A stretch of DNA of 59,800 nt from UBA11889 sp002313255 (lineage in GTDB: Bacteria > Pseudomonadota > Gammaproteobacteria > Pseudomonadales > Azotimanducaceae), in the NCBI GenBank assembly GCA_913045265.1, contig CAJWQX010000010.1:1-59800 (forward strand), in the 5' to 3' direction. A program made the position numbers and the translations under genes. The notes below the pieces were generated by a model. The model did not search any database. It worked only from the letters and a program-made list of their open reading frames with translations, and was not told the DNA's origin. How positions within the stretch are numbered: the stretch's first letter is position 1; the number at the start of each line of letters is the position of its first letter. This document shows positions 52,189 to 59,800 of the stretch, in pieces.

Positions 52189-53448
52189 TTAAGGATTGGC
52201 GCGACCCGCGTCAGGGTCATCTAACACTGAACGATCAAGCTTCTTTTCCGAATGCGCGACCGTTGTCGCCACCATCGCGTCACCCGCAACATTAACCGCC
52301 GTACGCGTCATATCGAGCAGCCGATCCACGCCAATAATCAACGCGATACCCTCCACCGGCAACCCGACCTGAGTGAGAACCATCGTCAACATAATCAACC
52401 CAACGCCGGGCACCGCCGCCGTCCCAACCGACGCCATCGTGGCAGTAAGTATGACCATCAAATAGTCTGTAAAGACAAGGTCAACGTGAAAGTACTGCGC
52501 GATAAAGACCGTGGCCACGCCTTGCATAATCGCGGTGCCATCCATATTGATGGTCGCTCCCAATGGAACCGAAAACGAAGCGATGCTGTTATCCACGCCT
52601 AATTTCTTTTCCACCGTGCGCAAGGTCACGGGCAATGTCGCTCCACTCGACGAAGTACTAAACGCAAAAAGCATCGGTTCTCGCATTTTCTGGTAGAACT
52701 TTATGGGATTCGTTTTCGCAAGCCATAACAACAACGCTGGATATACAACTGATGCATGAATGATCAGCGCCAAAATTACCGTCGCGAAGTACTTTCCAAG
52801 CTCGATAATGTCTCGCCAACCAACTTCAGAGAAGAGCTTGGCCATCAGGAAAAAAACCCCGAAAGGCGCGAGGCTAATGAGCATTACGATTAGTCGCATC
52901 AGGACCCCATTGAGGTCCTCAAAAAGCGATCGAATTCTTTGGCCTGCATCCCCCGAGCGACCAAGGGCTGTACCCAGGAGCAACGCAAAAACAATGATCT
53001 GTAGCATATTGCCATCGGCCATGGCTTGAACGGGATTGATTGGAAAAATATTTAGAAAAGTTTCTTTCAGCCCAGGGCTCGGCCGCGGCGTATATTCAAC
53101 CGCTTGGCTAGCGGACCCTCCCTCTCCGGGGCTAATGAAGAGCGCCAGCCCAAGTGCCAAAGAGATCGCGACCGCGGTGGTGAAAAGATAAAGGCCGATC
53201 GACTTTCCGCCCAGCCGTCCCATGCTTGCCCCATCGGCCAGGCTTGACGAGCCGCACACTAAAGACACAAGTACCAGGGGTACAACCATTAACCGAAGCG
53301 ACGCGATAAAAACCTTGCCGCCAGCATCGAATACGTCCTGTATAAGTACGGTCTGAATCCAATGGTCATCGGACGTAAATCCTTGAACAGCGAGTCCGAC
53401 GAGTACACCCGCTGCCATGCCAATCAGTATTCGGACGGTAAGATTCAT
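52189..53448 (-). CDS. Dicarboxylate/amino acid:cation symporter (DAACS family)
   Basis: A 419-residue inner-membrane symporter of the sodium:dicarboxylate (SDF) family with eight predicted TM segments and two re-entrant loops. The first loop has SSSGATLPVTL, and TM7 has ATINMDGTAIMQGVA, which binds cation. Near the end there is DRLLDMTRTAVNVAGDAM. Substrate may be glutamate, aspartate or C4-dicarboxylates; motifs do not separate these. ATG 53448 lies 7 nt after a rubredoxin gene on the same strand, so the two are probably co-transcribed, though their functions are not obviously linked. Confidence 0.9.
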   Translation of the reverse strand: MNLTVRILIGMAAGVLVGLAVQGFTSDDHWIQTVLIQDVFDAGGKVFIASLRLMVVPLVLVSLVCGSSSLADGASMGRLGGKSIGLYLFTTAVAISLALGLALFISPGEGGSASQAVEYTPRPSPGLKETFLNIFPINPVQAMADGNMLQIIVFALLLGTALGRSGDAGQRIRSLFEDLNGVLMRLIVMLISLAPFGVFFLMAKLFSEVGWRDIIELGKYFATVILALIIHASVVYPALLLWLAKTNPIKFYQKMREPMLFAFSTSSSGATLPVTLRTVEKKLGVDNSIASFSVPLGATINMDGTAIMQGVATVFIAQYFHVDLVFTDYLMVILTATMASVGTAAVPGVGLIMLTMVLTQVGLPVEGIALIIGVDRLLDMTRTAVNVAGDAMVATTVAHSEKKLDRSVLDDPDAGRANP

Positions 53449-53455
53449 GGATAAT

Positions 53456-53623
53456 CTATCCTATCTCAATCATCTCAAAGTCTTCTTTTGCAACCCCACA
53501 CTCCGGACAGACAAAATCTTCCGGGACGTCCTCCCACTTGGTGCCCGGTGCGAGGCCTTCATCCTCACAACCCTCGGCCTCATCGTAAATCCAACCACAC
53601 ACGATGCATTGCCATTTCCGCAT
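53456..53623 (-). CDS. rubA: Rubredoxin
   Basis: A 55-residue electron-transfer protein with one iron held by four Cys in CIVCGWIYDE and CPECGVAKEDFE. It starts MRKWQCIVCGWIYDEAEG and has the APGTKWEDVPEDF centre of the classical single-domain type. ATG 53623. It diverges from ubiA across 89 nt, a pairing also seen in Pseudomonas-like genomes (rubredoxin near ubiC-ubiA). The electron partner is not encoded here. Confidence 0.95.
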   Translation of the reverse strand: MRKWQCIVCGWIYDEAEGCEDEGLAPGTKWEDVPEDFVCPECGVAKEDFEMIEIG

Positions 53624-53712
53624 GAATTACTTACCTGGGGTTCTCGAAGCGCGCTGTAAACTACCCTGTGCAAGCCATATAAATCAATCTACCAAGGCTC
53701 GCCCTAAGACCC

Positions 53713-54588
53713 ATGATACGTCCGAAAAAATTTAGAGCCATAATCGAACTGGTACGTCTCGATCGACCCGTCGGCACACTTTTGTTGTTGTGGCCCACGC
53801 TCACTGCGTTGTGGCTTGCTGCCGAGGCCGTCCCTGCTTTCTGGATCCTTTGCACATTTATCGTTGGAACTTTCGTCATGCGCGCCGCAGGGTGTGTCGC
53901 CAACGACATCGTCGATCGCCATATCGACCCCTTTGTCGAGCGAACCAAGTCACGTCCCCTCGCCGACGGCCGCTTAAGCCTCTTCGAGGCAATCATTGTA
54001 TTCGCCGCTCTGTCCACTCTCGGATTCGCGTTGATGTTCACACTAAACGTGATTACCCGCTGGTTGGCTGTTGCGGGGTTTTGTATCGCGATCGTTTATC
54101 CATTCATGAAACGTGTCACGTCTTTCCCCCAAGTCATCCTCGGAATCGCGTTTAGTTGGGGTATACCCATGGCCTCAACAGCCGTTCGAGAAGGCCTTAG
54201 TATGCCCATTTGTCTATTTTTCTTGATGAGCGTCATTTGGATCATCGCTTACGATACTCAGTACGCCATGGTCGATCGAAGGGATGATCGCACCATTGGC
54301 ATGAGGTCTACTGCCCTTCTGCTCGGACAATGGGATCGCTTGGCCATCGGGTTAATGCAATCCGTCTCAGTGATACTTTTGTTCGTACTAGGCGAATATT
54401 GCGGTTTTCAAATACCCTACTCTTTGGCGATTGCCACCGTCGCCGGGTTGTTTATCTACCAGCAAATTTTGATCCGATCCCGGGATGAAACGAATTGCCT
54501 TAAGGCCTTCGGTAACAACACATGGGTCGGGTTCACCATCTTTATCGGAGTCGTTGTGGAACACCTGATCGGAACATTCGCTACGTGA
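53713..54588 (+). CDS. ubiA: 4-hydroxybenzoate octaprenyltransferase
   Basis: Membrane prenyltransferase joining the polyprenyl tail to 4-hydroxybenzoate in ubiquinone synthesis. The 291-residue protein has RLDRPVGTLLLLWPTLTALW, the first Asp motif in GCVANDIVDRHID, RPLADGRLS and the second Asp-rich motif DTQYAMVDRRDD; about eight TM helices. ATG 53713. ubiC, the usual partner, is not adjacent. The stop overlaps dctQ as GTGA. Confidence 0.95.
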   Translation: MIRPKKFRAIIELVRLDRPVGTLLLLWPTLTALWLAAEAVPAFWILCTFIVGTFVMRAAGCVANDIVDRHIDPFVERTKSRPLADGRLSLFEAIIVFAALSTLGFALMFTLNVITRWLAVAGFCIAIVYPFMKRVTSFPQVILGIAFSWGIPMASTAVREGLSMPICLFFLMSVIWIIAYDTQYAMVDRRDDRTIGMRSTALLLGQWDRLAIGLMQSVSVILLFVLGEYCGFQIPYSLAIATVAGLFIYQQILIRSRDETNCLKAFGNNTWVGFTIFIGVVVEHLIGTFAT

Positions 54589-55067
54589 AACCCGAAGCTC
54601 TAATTGAGATCACTGGGCGCGTCGTTTCGTGGCTCATCCTGGCGATGGTCGTTACCACTTGTACAGTAGTCGTATTACGTTACGTCTTCGATACCGGTGC
54701 TATCGCGCTTCAAGAATCCGTGACCTACATGCACTCCCTGGTTTTCATGCTTGGTCTTTCCTACGCACTGAAACATGACGGTCACGTGCGCGTTGACCTC
54801 CTCTATGCCAAACTTTCCGGGCGGGCCAGGATGAAAATAAATCTACTCGGTCATTTGAGCCTTCTTTTGCCCGTCTGCTTGGTCATTACGGTCGAGAGCT
54901 TCGATTACGTCGTGCGCGCTTGGACCATTCTCGAGGCCTCTCCGGAAGTGGGTGGAATCCCTGCTGTTTATTTACTTAAAACGTTAATTCCTCTCTCCGC
55001 GCTCCTACTATTAGTGCAAGCAATCGCCGAGGCCCTCAGGGCATACCGAATATTGCGACATGATTGA
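54585..55067 (+). CDS. TRAP transporter small membrane subunit DctQ
   Basis: Four-helix subunit of a tripartite ATP-independent periplasmic (TRAP) transporter. The 160-residue protein has TM segments at SWLILAMVVTTCTVVVLRYVF (in part), YMHSLVFMLGLSYALKHDGHVRVDLLY (in part; HVRVDLLY is the typical DctQ motif), HLSLLLPVCLVITV and LIPLSALLLLVQAIAEALRA. GTG 54585 overlaps the ubiA stop as GTGA; the longer frame lies inside ubiA. It overlaps dctM by 8 nt. Confidence 0.9.
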   Translation: MKPEALIEITGRVVSWLILAMVVTTCTVVVLRYVFDTGAIALQESVTYMHSLVFMLGLSYALKHDGHVRVDLLYAKLSGRARMKINLLGHLSLLLPVCLVITVESFDYVVRAWTILEASPEVGGIPAVYLLKTLIPLSALLLLVQAIAEALRAYRILRHD

Positions 55068-56427
55068 ATACATCCCCCTGCTGATGTTTGCAGTCGTGTT
55101 TTTAGCGTTGCTCGCCGGGTACTCAGTCGCCCCAACGCTTGGAGGCGTCGCGCTTCTATTCGCATTTGTGGGCGGGTCCGCGGGCATATTCGACCTCAAT
55201 ACCCTTGGATTCTTGCCTAGTCGACTCTATGGAATCATGACAAACCAGACTCTAATCGCCGTCCCGCTATTCGTCATGATGGGCATAACGCTCGAGCGTA
55301 CGCGTATTGCTGAAACACTACTTGAAAGCATGGCAAGGCTAATGGGCCGAACGCCTGGGGGATTGGGCATCGCTGTCATTATCGTGGGTATGCTGATGGC
55401 GGCCAGTACCGGCATCGTTGGTGCGACGGTGGTCACGATGGGGTTGCTTGCACTACCTTCCCTCTTGAAACACGGTTACGAGCCGAGCTTCGCCAGCGGG
55501 ACGATTGCGGCTACCGGGACGTTAGGACAAATCATTCCGCCTTCGATCGCCTTGGTTTTGCTAGGCGATGTACTTTCAAACGCCTACCAGCAAGCACAAA
55601 TGAGCCAAGGCTTGTTTGCTCCAAAAACGGTGTCTGTCGGCGATCTGTTTGCGGGCGCACTCATTCCCGGTCTTATCTTGGTGCTACTGTATGCAACTTA
55701 TGTTCTTTCCCGAGCCTTGTACCAACCCAAATCGGCGCCTGCCACTAGTGGGGAAACAGACGCCGGTCCCCTAGTCGTCGCGCTCAGCAAGGGTCTAGCA
55801 CCTCCGCTGTTCCTGATCACGGCGGTCCTCGGCTCCATCCTGCTCGGGTACGCAACACCGACAGAGGCTTCAGCTGTAGGGGCGATGGGAGCTCTTATAC
55901 TCGCCATCTTGTACCGCGCCCTTAACCGAAAAATTCTTCAAGAAATTATGCGGGCAACCCTTCTGACCACCTCGATGGTGTTTTTCATTCTTATCGGCGC
56001 GTCCATGTTCTCCCTCGTGTTCCGCGGCTACGGTGGCGACGATCTCGTCGCCACCTTGTTCACCGACATGCCCGGCGGCCAATGGACAGCAATTGGTATC
56101 GTCATGTTGGTCATTTTCCTGCTCGGTTTCATTCTCGACTTTATCGAAATTACCTACGTAGTCGTGCCCATCGTCGGACCAGTATTGTTAAGCATGGGGG
56201 TCGACCCCGTCTGGCTTGGCGTCATGATTGCAGTGAATCTCCAGACCTCGTTCCTAACGCCGCCATTTGGGTTTGCTCTCTTCTACCTCCGAGGCGTCGC
56301 GCCGGAAACAATCGCAACTTCAGACATCTACCGAGGCGTCGTTCCGTTCATCGGACTGCAGCTGCTTCTATTGTCTTTGCTGGTTGCAATGCCTAAATTG
56401 GCGACGTGGTTGCCGAATCAGCTCTAA
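55060..56427 (+). CDS. TRAP transporter large membrane subunit DctM
   Basis: Twelve-helix sodium-coupled permease subunit of the TRAP transporter. The 455-residue protein has IPLLMFAVVFLALLAGYSVAPTL (in part), AVPLFVMMGITLERT, SGIVGATVVTMGLLALP-like TGIVGATVVTMGLLALP, ATGTLGQIIPPSIALVLLGD, TPTEASAVGAMGAL and TSFLTPPFGFALFYLRG. ATG 55060. It is the mannitol/chloroaromatic-type subgroup by these signatures. It converges on dctP with only 9 nt between stops. Confidence 0.93.
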   Translation: MIEYIPLLMFAVVFLALLAGYSVAPTLGGVALLFAFVGGSAGIFDLNTLGFLPSRLYGIMTNQTLIAVPLFVMMGITLERTRIAETLLESMARLMGRTPGGLGIAVIIVGMLMAASTGIVGATVVTMGLLALPSLLKHGYEPSFASGTIAATGTLGQIIPPSIALVLLGDVLSNAYQQAQMSQGLFAPKTVSVGDLFAGALIPGLILVLLYATYVLSRALYQPKSAPATSGETDAGPLVVALSKGLAPPLFLITAVLGSILLGYATPTEASAVGAMGALILAILYRALNRKILQEIMRATLLTTSMVFFILIGASMFSLVFRGYGGDDLVATLFTDMPGGQWTAIGIVMLVIFLLGFILDFIEITYVVVPIVGPVLLSMGVDPVWLGVMIAVNLQTSFLTPPFGFALFYLRGVAPETIATSDIYRGVVPFIGLQLLLLSLLVAMPKLATWLPNQL

Positions 56428-56436
56428 GGGGAACAT

Positions 56437-57531
56437 TCACTCGATGTCCCGTGCGTTAATGTAGGCCTGCTCGGAAATTGCATGGTATTCGCGTACGTTG
56501 TCGGCAAAATCGCTATAGGATTCCAGAATTCGATTTGCCAACGGATTATCGCCCGCCGTCTCAGCAATAAGTTCTCGAGAGATTTCTGCAAATTCCTTGA
56601 TAACATCATCCGGAAGCTGGCGTAATTCCACGCCATGCTCCTCTACCAAGACCTTGAGAGCTGCATTGTTGTGAGCAGTGAATTCGTCGAGTACATCCTG
56701 GTTTATTGCACGAGCTGCGACTTCTAATATGGCTTGTAGATCCTGCGGTAATCCACGCCATGCGTCCGCATTAACAATCGCTTCTAAAGTCGTGCCGGGC
56801 TCGTGCCAACCCGGGTAGTAATAGTACCGCCCAACTTCGTGCAGTCCGAAGGCAAGGTCGTTATAGGGTCCAACCCATTCCGTCGCGTCGATCACCCCTG
56901 TTTGCATCGATGTGTACATCTCACTTCCCGGCATAGCGACAGCAATCCCCCCTGCCCGTTGGAATACGGCCCCGCCTAGCCCCGGGATTCGCATTTTTAG
57001 TCCTCGAATATCATCAAGCGACCGAATTTCGCGATTGAACCAGCCGGCCATTTGTACGCCCGAGTTCCCGGCAGCCAAGGGCACCAGTCCAAATGGTTCG
57101 TAAAGTTCCCGCCAAAGCGCCATGCCGCCACCATGGTGCAACCAACCATTCATCTCCTGAGCGGTCATACCAAAAGGCACGGTCGCAAACACTGCAGCTA
57201 TCGGGATCTTGCCGCGCCAATAATATGCGGCTCCATGCCCCATCTCAGCAGTACCTGCAGAAACCGCATCAAATACCTCCATGGCTGGCACAAGCTCACC
57301 GCCTCCATAGACCTTTATCCGCAGTCGGCCCGCCGACATCTTGTCAACCAGTTCGGCAAGCTTTTCGGGCGCCGTTCCAAGCGCCGGAAAATTTTTTGGC
57401 CAGGTTGTAACCAGCTTCCACTGGAAGGTTGCCTGGGGTGCTCCTGATCCATCGTCCGTCACAGCCTCGTAAGATGATCCGTTGTCGCAACTTGCAATAA
57501 ACGCTAGTGTCAAAAAGAAGACTTTTTTCAT
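56437..57531 (-). CDS. TRAP transporter substrate-binding lipoprotein DctP (TakP-like)
   Basis: Solute receptor of a TRAP transporter. The 364-residue precursor starts MKKVFFLTLAFIASCDNGSS, a lipoprotein signal with Cys15 followed by Asp, then a roughly 320-residue DctP fold (WKLVTTWPKNFPAL, FATVPFGMTAQEMNGW, GNSGVQMAGWFNREI, GLKMRIPGLGGAVFQRAG, in part). The GNSGVQMAGWFNREI segment resembles the alpha-keto acid-binding TakP group, so 2-oxoacids are a candidate ligand. ATG 57531 lies 2 nt after uvrD; an earlier ATG in frame lies inside uvrD. Its partners are presumably the adjacent, opposite-strand dctQM. Confidence 0.9.
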   Translation of the reverse strand: MKKVFFLTLAFIASCDNGSSYEAVTDDGSGAPQATFQWKLVTTWPKNFPALGTAPEKLAELVDKMSAGRLRIKVYGGGELVPAMEVFDAVSAGTAEMGHGAAYYWRGKIPIAAVFATVPFGMTAQEMNGWLHHGGGMALWRELYEPFGLVPLAAGNSGVQMAGWFNREIRSLDDIRGLKMRIPGLGGAVFQRAGGIAVAMPGSEMYTSMQTGVIDATEWVGPYNDLAFGLHEVGRYYYYPGWHEPGTTLEAIVNADAWRGLPQDLQAILEVAARAINQDVLDEFTAHNNAALKVLVEEHGVELRQLPDDVIKEFAEISRELIAETAGDNPLANRILESYSDFADNVREYHAISEQAYINARDIE

Positions 57532-57533
57532 AT

Positions 57534-59732
57534 TCAATCCAACGGCTCGAGATTTGCGTAGCCAGGCATAAGCCACTTCGACCCCACCTGGGCGAAATTC
57601 ACTTGCACGCGAGCCCGCCCCCCTTGACCCTCGTATCGCAATACCACGCCCTCACCGAATTTCTTATGCGCGACCCGCTGACCAATTTGCAATTCTCCTT
57701 CAGCTTTCGAAGCATTGGCATCTGAGCCTACCTTCCCCCTGCCAAACGCTTTGCTGATAGCGCCGCCGAGCCGCACTTCCTCGACGTACTCGCTCGGTAT
57801 CTCGATAAGAAAACGTGAGGGTCCATTGTAGGAGTCCGTGCCGTAAAGGCGACGCGTTTCTGCGTATGTCAAATAGAGCTGGCGCATCGCGCGGGTCACC
57901 CCCACGTACGCAAGACGGCGCTCCTCTTCCATACGCCCCGGTTCCTCGAGGGATCTACGATGCGGGAACAGGCCTTCTTCCATCCCAGACAAAAAAACCA
58001 GCGGAAATTCCAACCCTTTCGCCGAATGCAGCGTCATCAATTGTACCGAAGGGCCAACTTCTGCCTGGTGCTCGCCACTTTCGAGTGCGGCTTGGTCAAG
58101 AAATTCATTTAGTTCCGTGACGGGCCCGTTGTCACTACCGTCTTCTGCCAGTGGAAAGACCATGTCATCCCTAAACTGGCGACAGGCCACGAAGAGTTCT
58201 TCCAAGTTTTCCTTGCGGGCAAGCCCGCGTTCGCCGCGTTCTTTTAGGTGGTATTCGATTAAGCCCGAGACTTCCACGCACCGCTCAGCGATGACGTGAA
58301 GCGGAGCATCCGTCAGCTCAGCAGCGAGCTCATCAATAAGGCTCAAGAATTTCGAGAGGAGCGTTGTCGGTCGACTTTTAAACAGCTTTTCGTTCAAACC
58401 TTCTTTTGTGGCTTGCCATAGTGATATGCCACGCGCTCTCGCAATTCCACGGAGACCATCCAACGTTTTGTCGCCGATACCGCGTGGTGGTGTATTGATC
58501 ACCCGTTCGAACGCCACATCGGATTGACGCTCGCTGACGAGCCGCATATACGCAAGCGCGTTTCGAATCTCCGCCCTCTCGAAAAAACGGAATCCACCGT
58601 ATATTCGGTACGGTATATCACTGCGCAAGAGTGCCTCTTCCAAGACCCGGGACTGCGCATTGCTTCTGTACAGAATAGCCGCTTCGTCCGCACTCCCACC
58701 TTGATCAATCCATTCCTGAATTCGGTCCGCAATAAATCGAGCTTCGTCTTGTTCGTTGTACCCCGAGTAAACACGTATTGAGTCGCCGTCGCCGGCATCC
58801 GTCCAAAGTTCTTTGCCAAGACGATCAACGTTGTTGCCAATCAGCGCATTAGCAGCCGAGAGTATCGTGCCCGTCGACCGATAATTTTGTTCCAAACGTA
58901 TGACATCCACGGGGCTAAAATCTTTCGAAAATTGATGAATATTTTCGACTCGAGCGCCACGCCAGCCATATATTGATTGATCATCGTCGCCCACCGCCAT
59001 GATGCGGCCTGATGTGCCGGCAAGTACTCGTAGCCATGCATATTGAATCGCATTGGTATCCTGGAACTCATCGACCAACAAATGACTAAATCGACGCTGG
59101 TAATGCGCAAGCAACTCTGGGTTTTCTAGCCACAGCTCGTGGCTTCTTAGCAGAAGTTCCGCAAAGTCGACCAGGCCACCCTGCTGACATAAAGCTTCGT
59201 AGGACTCATACACCTTGCGATGTGTTAGTTCGAATAAGTCGTCCGAAGCCGGTACCTGGTTTGCCCGTCGCCCCTCGTCTTTCTGCCCATTGATGAACCA
59301 GACTGCCTGCCGCGGTGGCCACTTATGTTCGTCCAAGTCGAACGTTCGCATCACCCGCTTCACAAGACGCAATTGGTCGTCTGCATCAAGTATTTGGAAA
59401 TTTTGTGGTAGTCCGGCTTCCTGCCAATGCATTCGCAACAGCCGATGGGCAATACCATGGAATGTTCCGACCCAAAGGGCTCGACCCGAAATATTTAGAA
59501 GCGTTTCGGCTCGCGAGCGCATTTCGGCCGCTGCTTTGTTCGTGAAGGTGACGGCCAGCACACTCTGCGGCGTTGCGCCTTCCGCCGCGACGAGCCAGGC
59601 GATTCGGTGAACGAGTACGCGGGTCTTTCCAGAACCAGCTCCGGCGACGATTAAATGGTTGCGCAGGGGAGCTGTTACCGCTTCGCGTTGGCGCTCATTT
59701 AAGCCATCTAGAATGGTTGATATGTCTTCCAA
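57534..59732 (-). CDS. uvrD: DNA helicase II (UvrD)
   Basis: SF1A helicase for nucleotide-excision and mismatch repair. The 732-residue protein has LNERQREAVTAP, Walker A VAGAGSGKTRVLVHRI, LAVTFTNKAAAEM, HLLVDEFQDTNAIQYAWL, VGDDDQSIYGWRGA, LEQNYRST, LMTLHSAKGLEFPLVFLSGMEEG (in part) and RRLAYVGVTRA; the C-terminal RVAHKKFGEGVVL is the UvrD-type tail. The start is TTG 59732, aligning with E. coli MDVSYLLDSLNDKQ. dctP follows after 2 nt, so it may share the transcript. Upstream sequence to the window end holds no gene. Confidence 0.95.
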   Translation of the reverse strand: MEDISTILDGLNERQREAVTAPLRNHLIVAGAGSGKTRVLVHRIAWLVAAEGATPQSVLAVTFTNKAAAEMRSRAETLLNISGRALWVGTFHGIAHRLLRMHWQEAGLPQNFQILDADDQLRLVKRVMRTFDLDEHKWPPRQAVWFINGQKDEGRRANQVPASDDLFELTHRKVYESYEALCQQGGLVDFAELLLRSHELWLENPELLAHYQRRFSHLLVDEFQDTNAIQYAWLRVLAGTSGRIMAVGDDDQSIYGWRGARVENIHQFSKDFSPVDVIRLEQNYRSTGTILSAANALIGNNVDRLGKELWTDAGDGDSIRVYSGYNEQDEARFIADRIQEWIDQGGSADEAAILYRSNAQSRVLEEALLRSDIPYRIYGGFRFFERAEIRNALAYMRLVSERQSDVAFERVINTPPRGIGDKTLDGLRGIARARGISLWQATKEGLNEKLFKSRPTTLLSKFLSLIDELAAELTDAPLHVIAERCVEVSGLIEYHLKERGERGLARKENLEELFVACRQFRDDMVFPLAEDGSDNGPVTELNEFLDQAALESGEHQAEVGPSVQLMTLHSAKGLEFPLVFLSGMEEGLFPHRRSLEEPGRMEEERRLAYVGVTRAMRQLYLTYAETRRLYGTDSYNGPSRFLIEIPSEYVEEVRLGGAISKAFGRGKVGSDANASKAEGELQIGQRVAHKKFGEGVVLRYEGQGGRARVQVNFAQVGSKWLMPGYANLEPLD

Positions 59733-59776
59733 CGATTCGTTATCTATTCCCGAGGTAATACCAGTTTGGGAAGTAT

Positions 59777-59790
59777 AGGTTCTCGAACCT
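59777..59790. promoter_or_regulatory. Short inverted repeat upstream of uvrD
   Basis: AGGTTC-TC-GAACCT, two perfect 6-nt arms with a 2-nt centre, lies 45 nt upstream of the uvrD start. It could be an operator or part of something beyond the window. It does not match the gammaproteobacterial LexA box CTGT-N8-ACAG, and no such box is visible in the 68 nt available. Confidence 0.25.
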
Positions 59791-59800
59791 CCCGCAACTC

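Noticed and set aside
59770..59800. tRNA-like TTCGAG sequence at the right edge, read on the minus strand
   Set aside because: The stem-loop does not have the 5-bp stem and 7-nt loop of a T-arm and no acceptor end follows; it is only a short inverted repeat.

Overview
This 59.8-kb window is chromosomal DNA of a free-living, aerobic or facultative gammaproteobacterium, probably marine or otherwise aquatic. The evidence is gene content and order. ZapB-like/zapA/6S RNA/ygfA, yggS-proC-yggT-metX-metW-rdgB-hemW, ftsY-ftsE-ftsX-rpoH, rpmB-rpmG-mutM, coaBC-algC-argB and gmk-rpoZ-spoT-ridA-recG are arrangements typical of Pseudomonas-like Gammaproteobacteria. Base composition looks close to 50% G+C. 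Species cannot be named from the sequence alone.

Layout. 1-13.5 kb: a truncated fabV, an AcoX-like NAD-kinase-family gene, dapD, the lgt-thyA-folA run, an NRDE protein, an unusual SDR, rppH-ptsP, a YyaL-type thioredoxin-fold protein, a lone gcvH and a ubiquinone-type flavin hydroxylase. 13.5-26.3 kb: zapB-like/zapA, 6S RNA, ygfA, def, ilvA with an SDR, rpiA, a D-2-hydroxyglutarate dehydrogenase-like gene, tkt-pgk, metK-metF-rsmE. 26.4-34.2 kb: gshB-yqgE-ruvX, then the yggS to hemW run. 34.2-41.2 kb: trmB, DUF423, rpoH, ftsX, ftsE, ftsY, rsmD, coaD and rpmB-rpmG-mutM. 41.4-52.2 kb: coaBC, algC, argB, rph-pyrE, gmk, rpoZ, spoT, ridA, recG. 52.2-59.8 kb: a dicarboxylate-type symporter, rubredoxin, ubiA, a TRAP transporter (dctQM on one strand, dctP on the other) and uvrD.

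The DNA is very compact. Most same-strand neighbours overlap by 1-14 nt or abut, and convergent pairs are often separated by only 9-50 nt. By my count 26 of 64 assigned starts are not ATG (17 GTG, 8 TTG, 1 CTG), and four gene pairs join through a TTGA start/stop overlap. No gene-free stretch exceeds about 320 nt, and the longest one contains 6S RNA. I found no insertion sequence, prophage, CRISPR array, tRNA or rRNA.

I did not find a novel multi-gene system; this is mostly housekeeping DNA. The most noteworthy signals are regulatory and translational. A perfect CIRCE (HrcA operator) lies just upstream of rpoH, suggesting the HrcA repressor controls the heat-shock sigma factor. An intact mutM can only begin at a CTG codon abutting the rpmG stop. 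Other points are an SDR lacking the catalytic Tyr and Lys, and ftsY and rsmD diverging from start codons only 9 bp apart.
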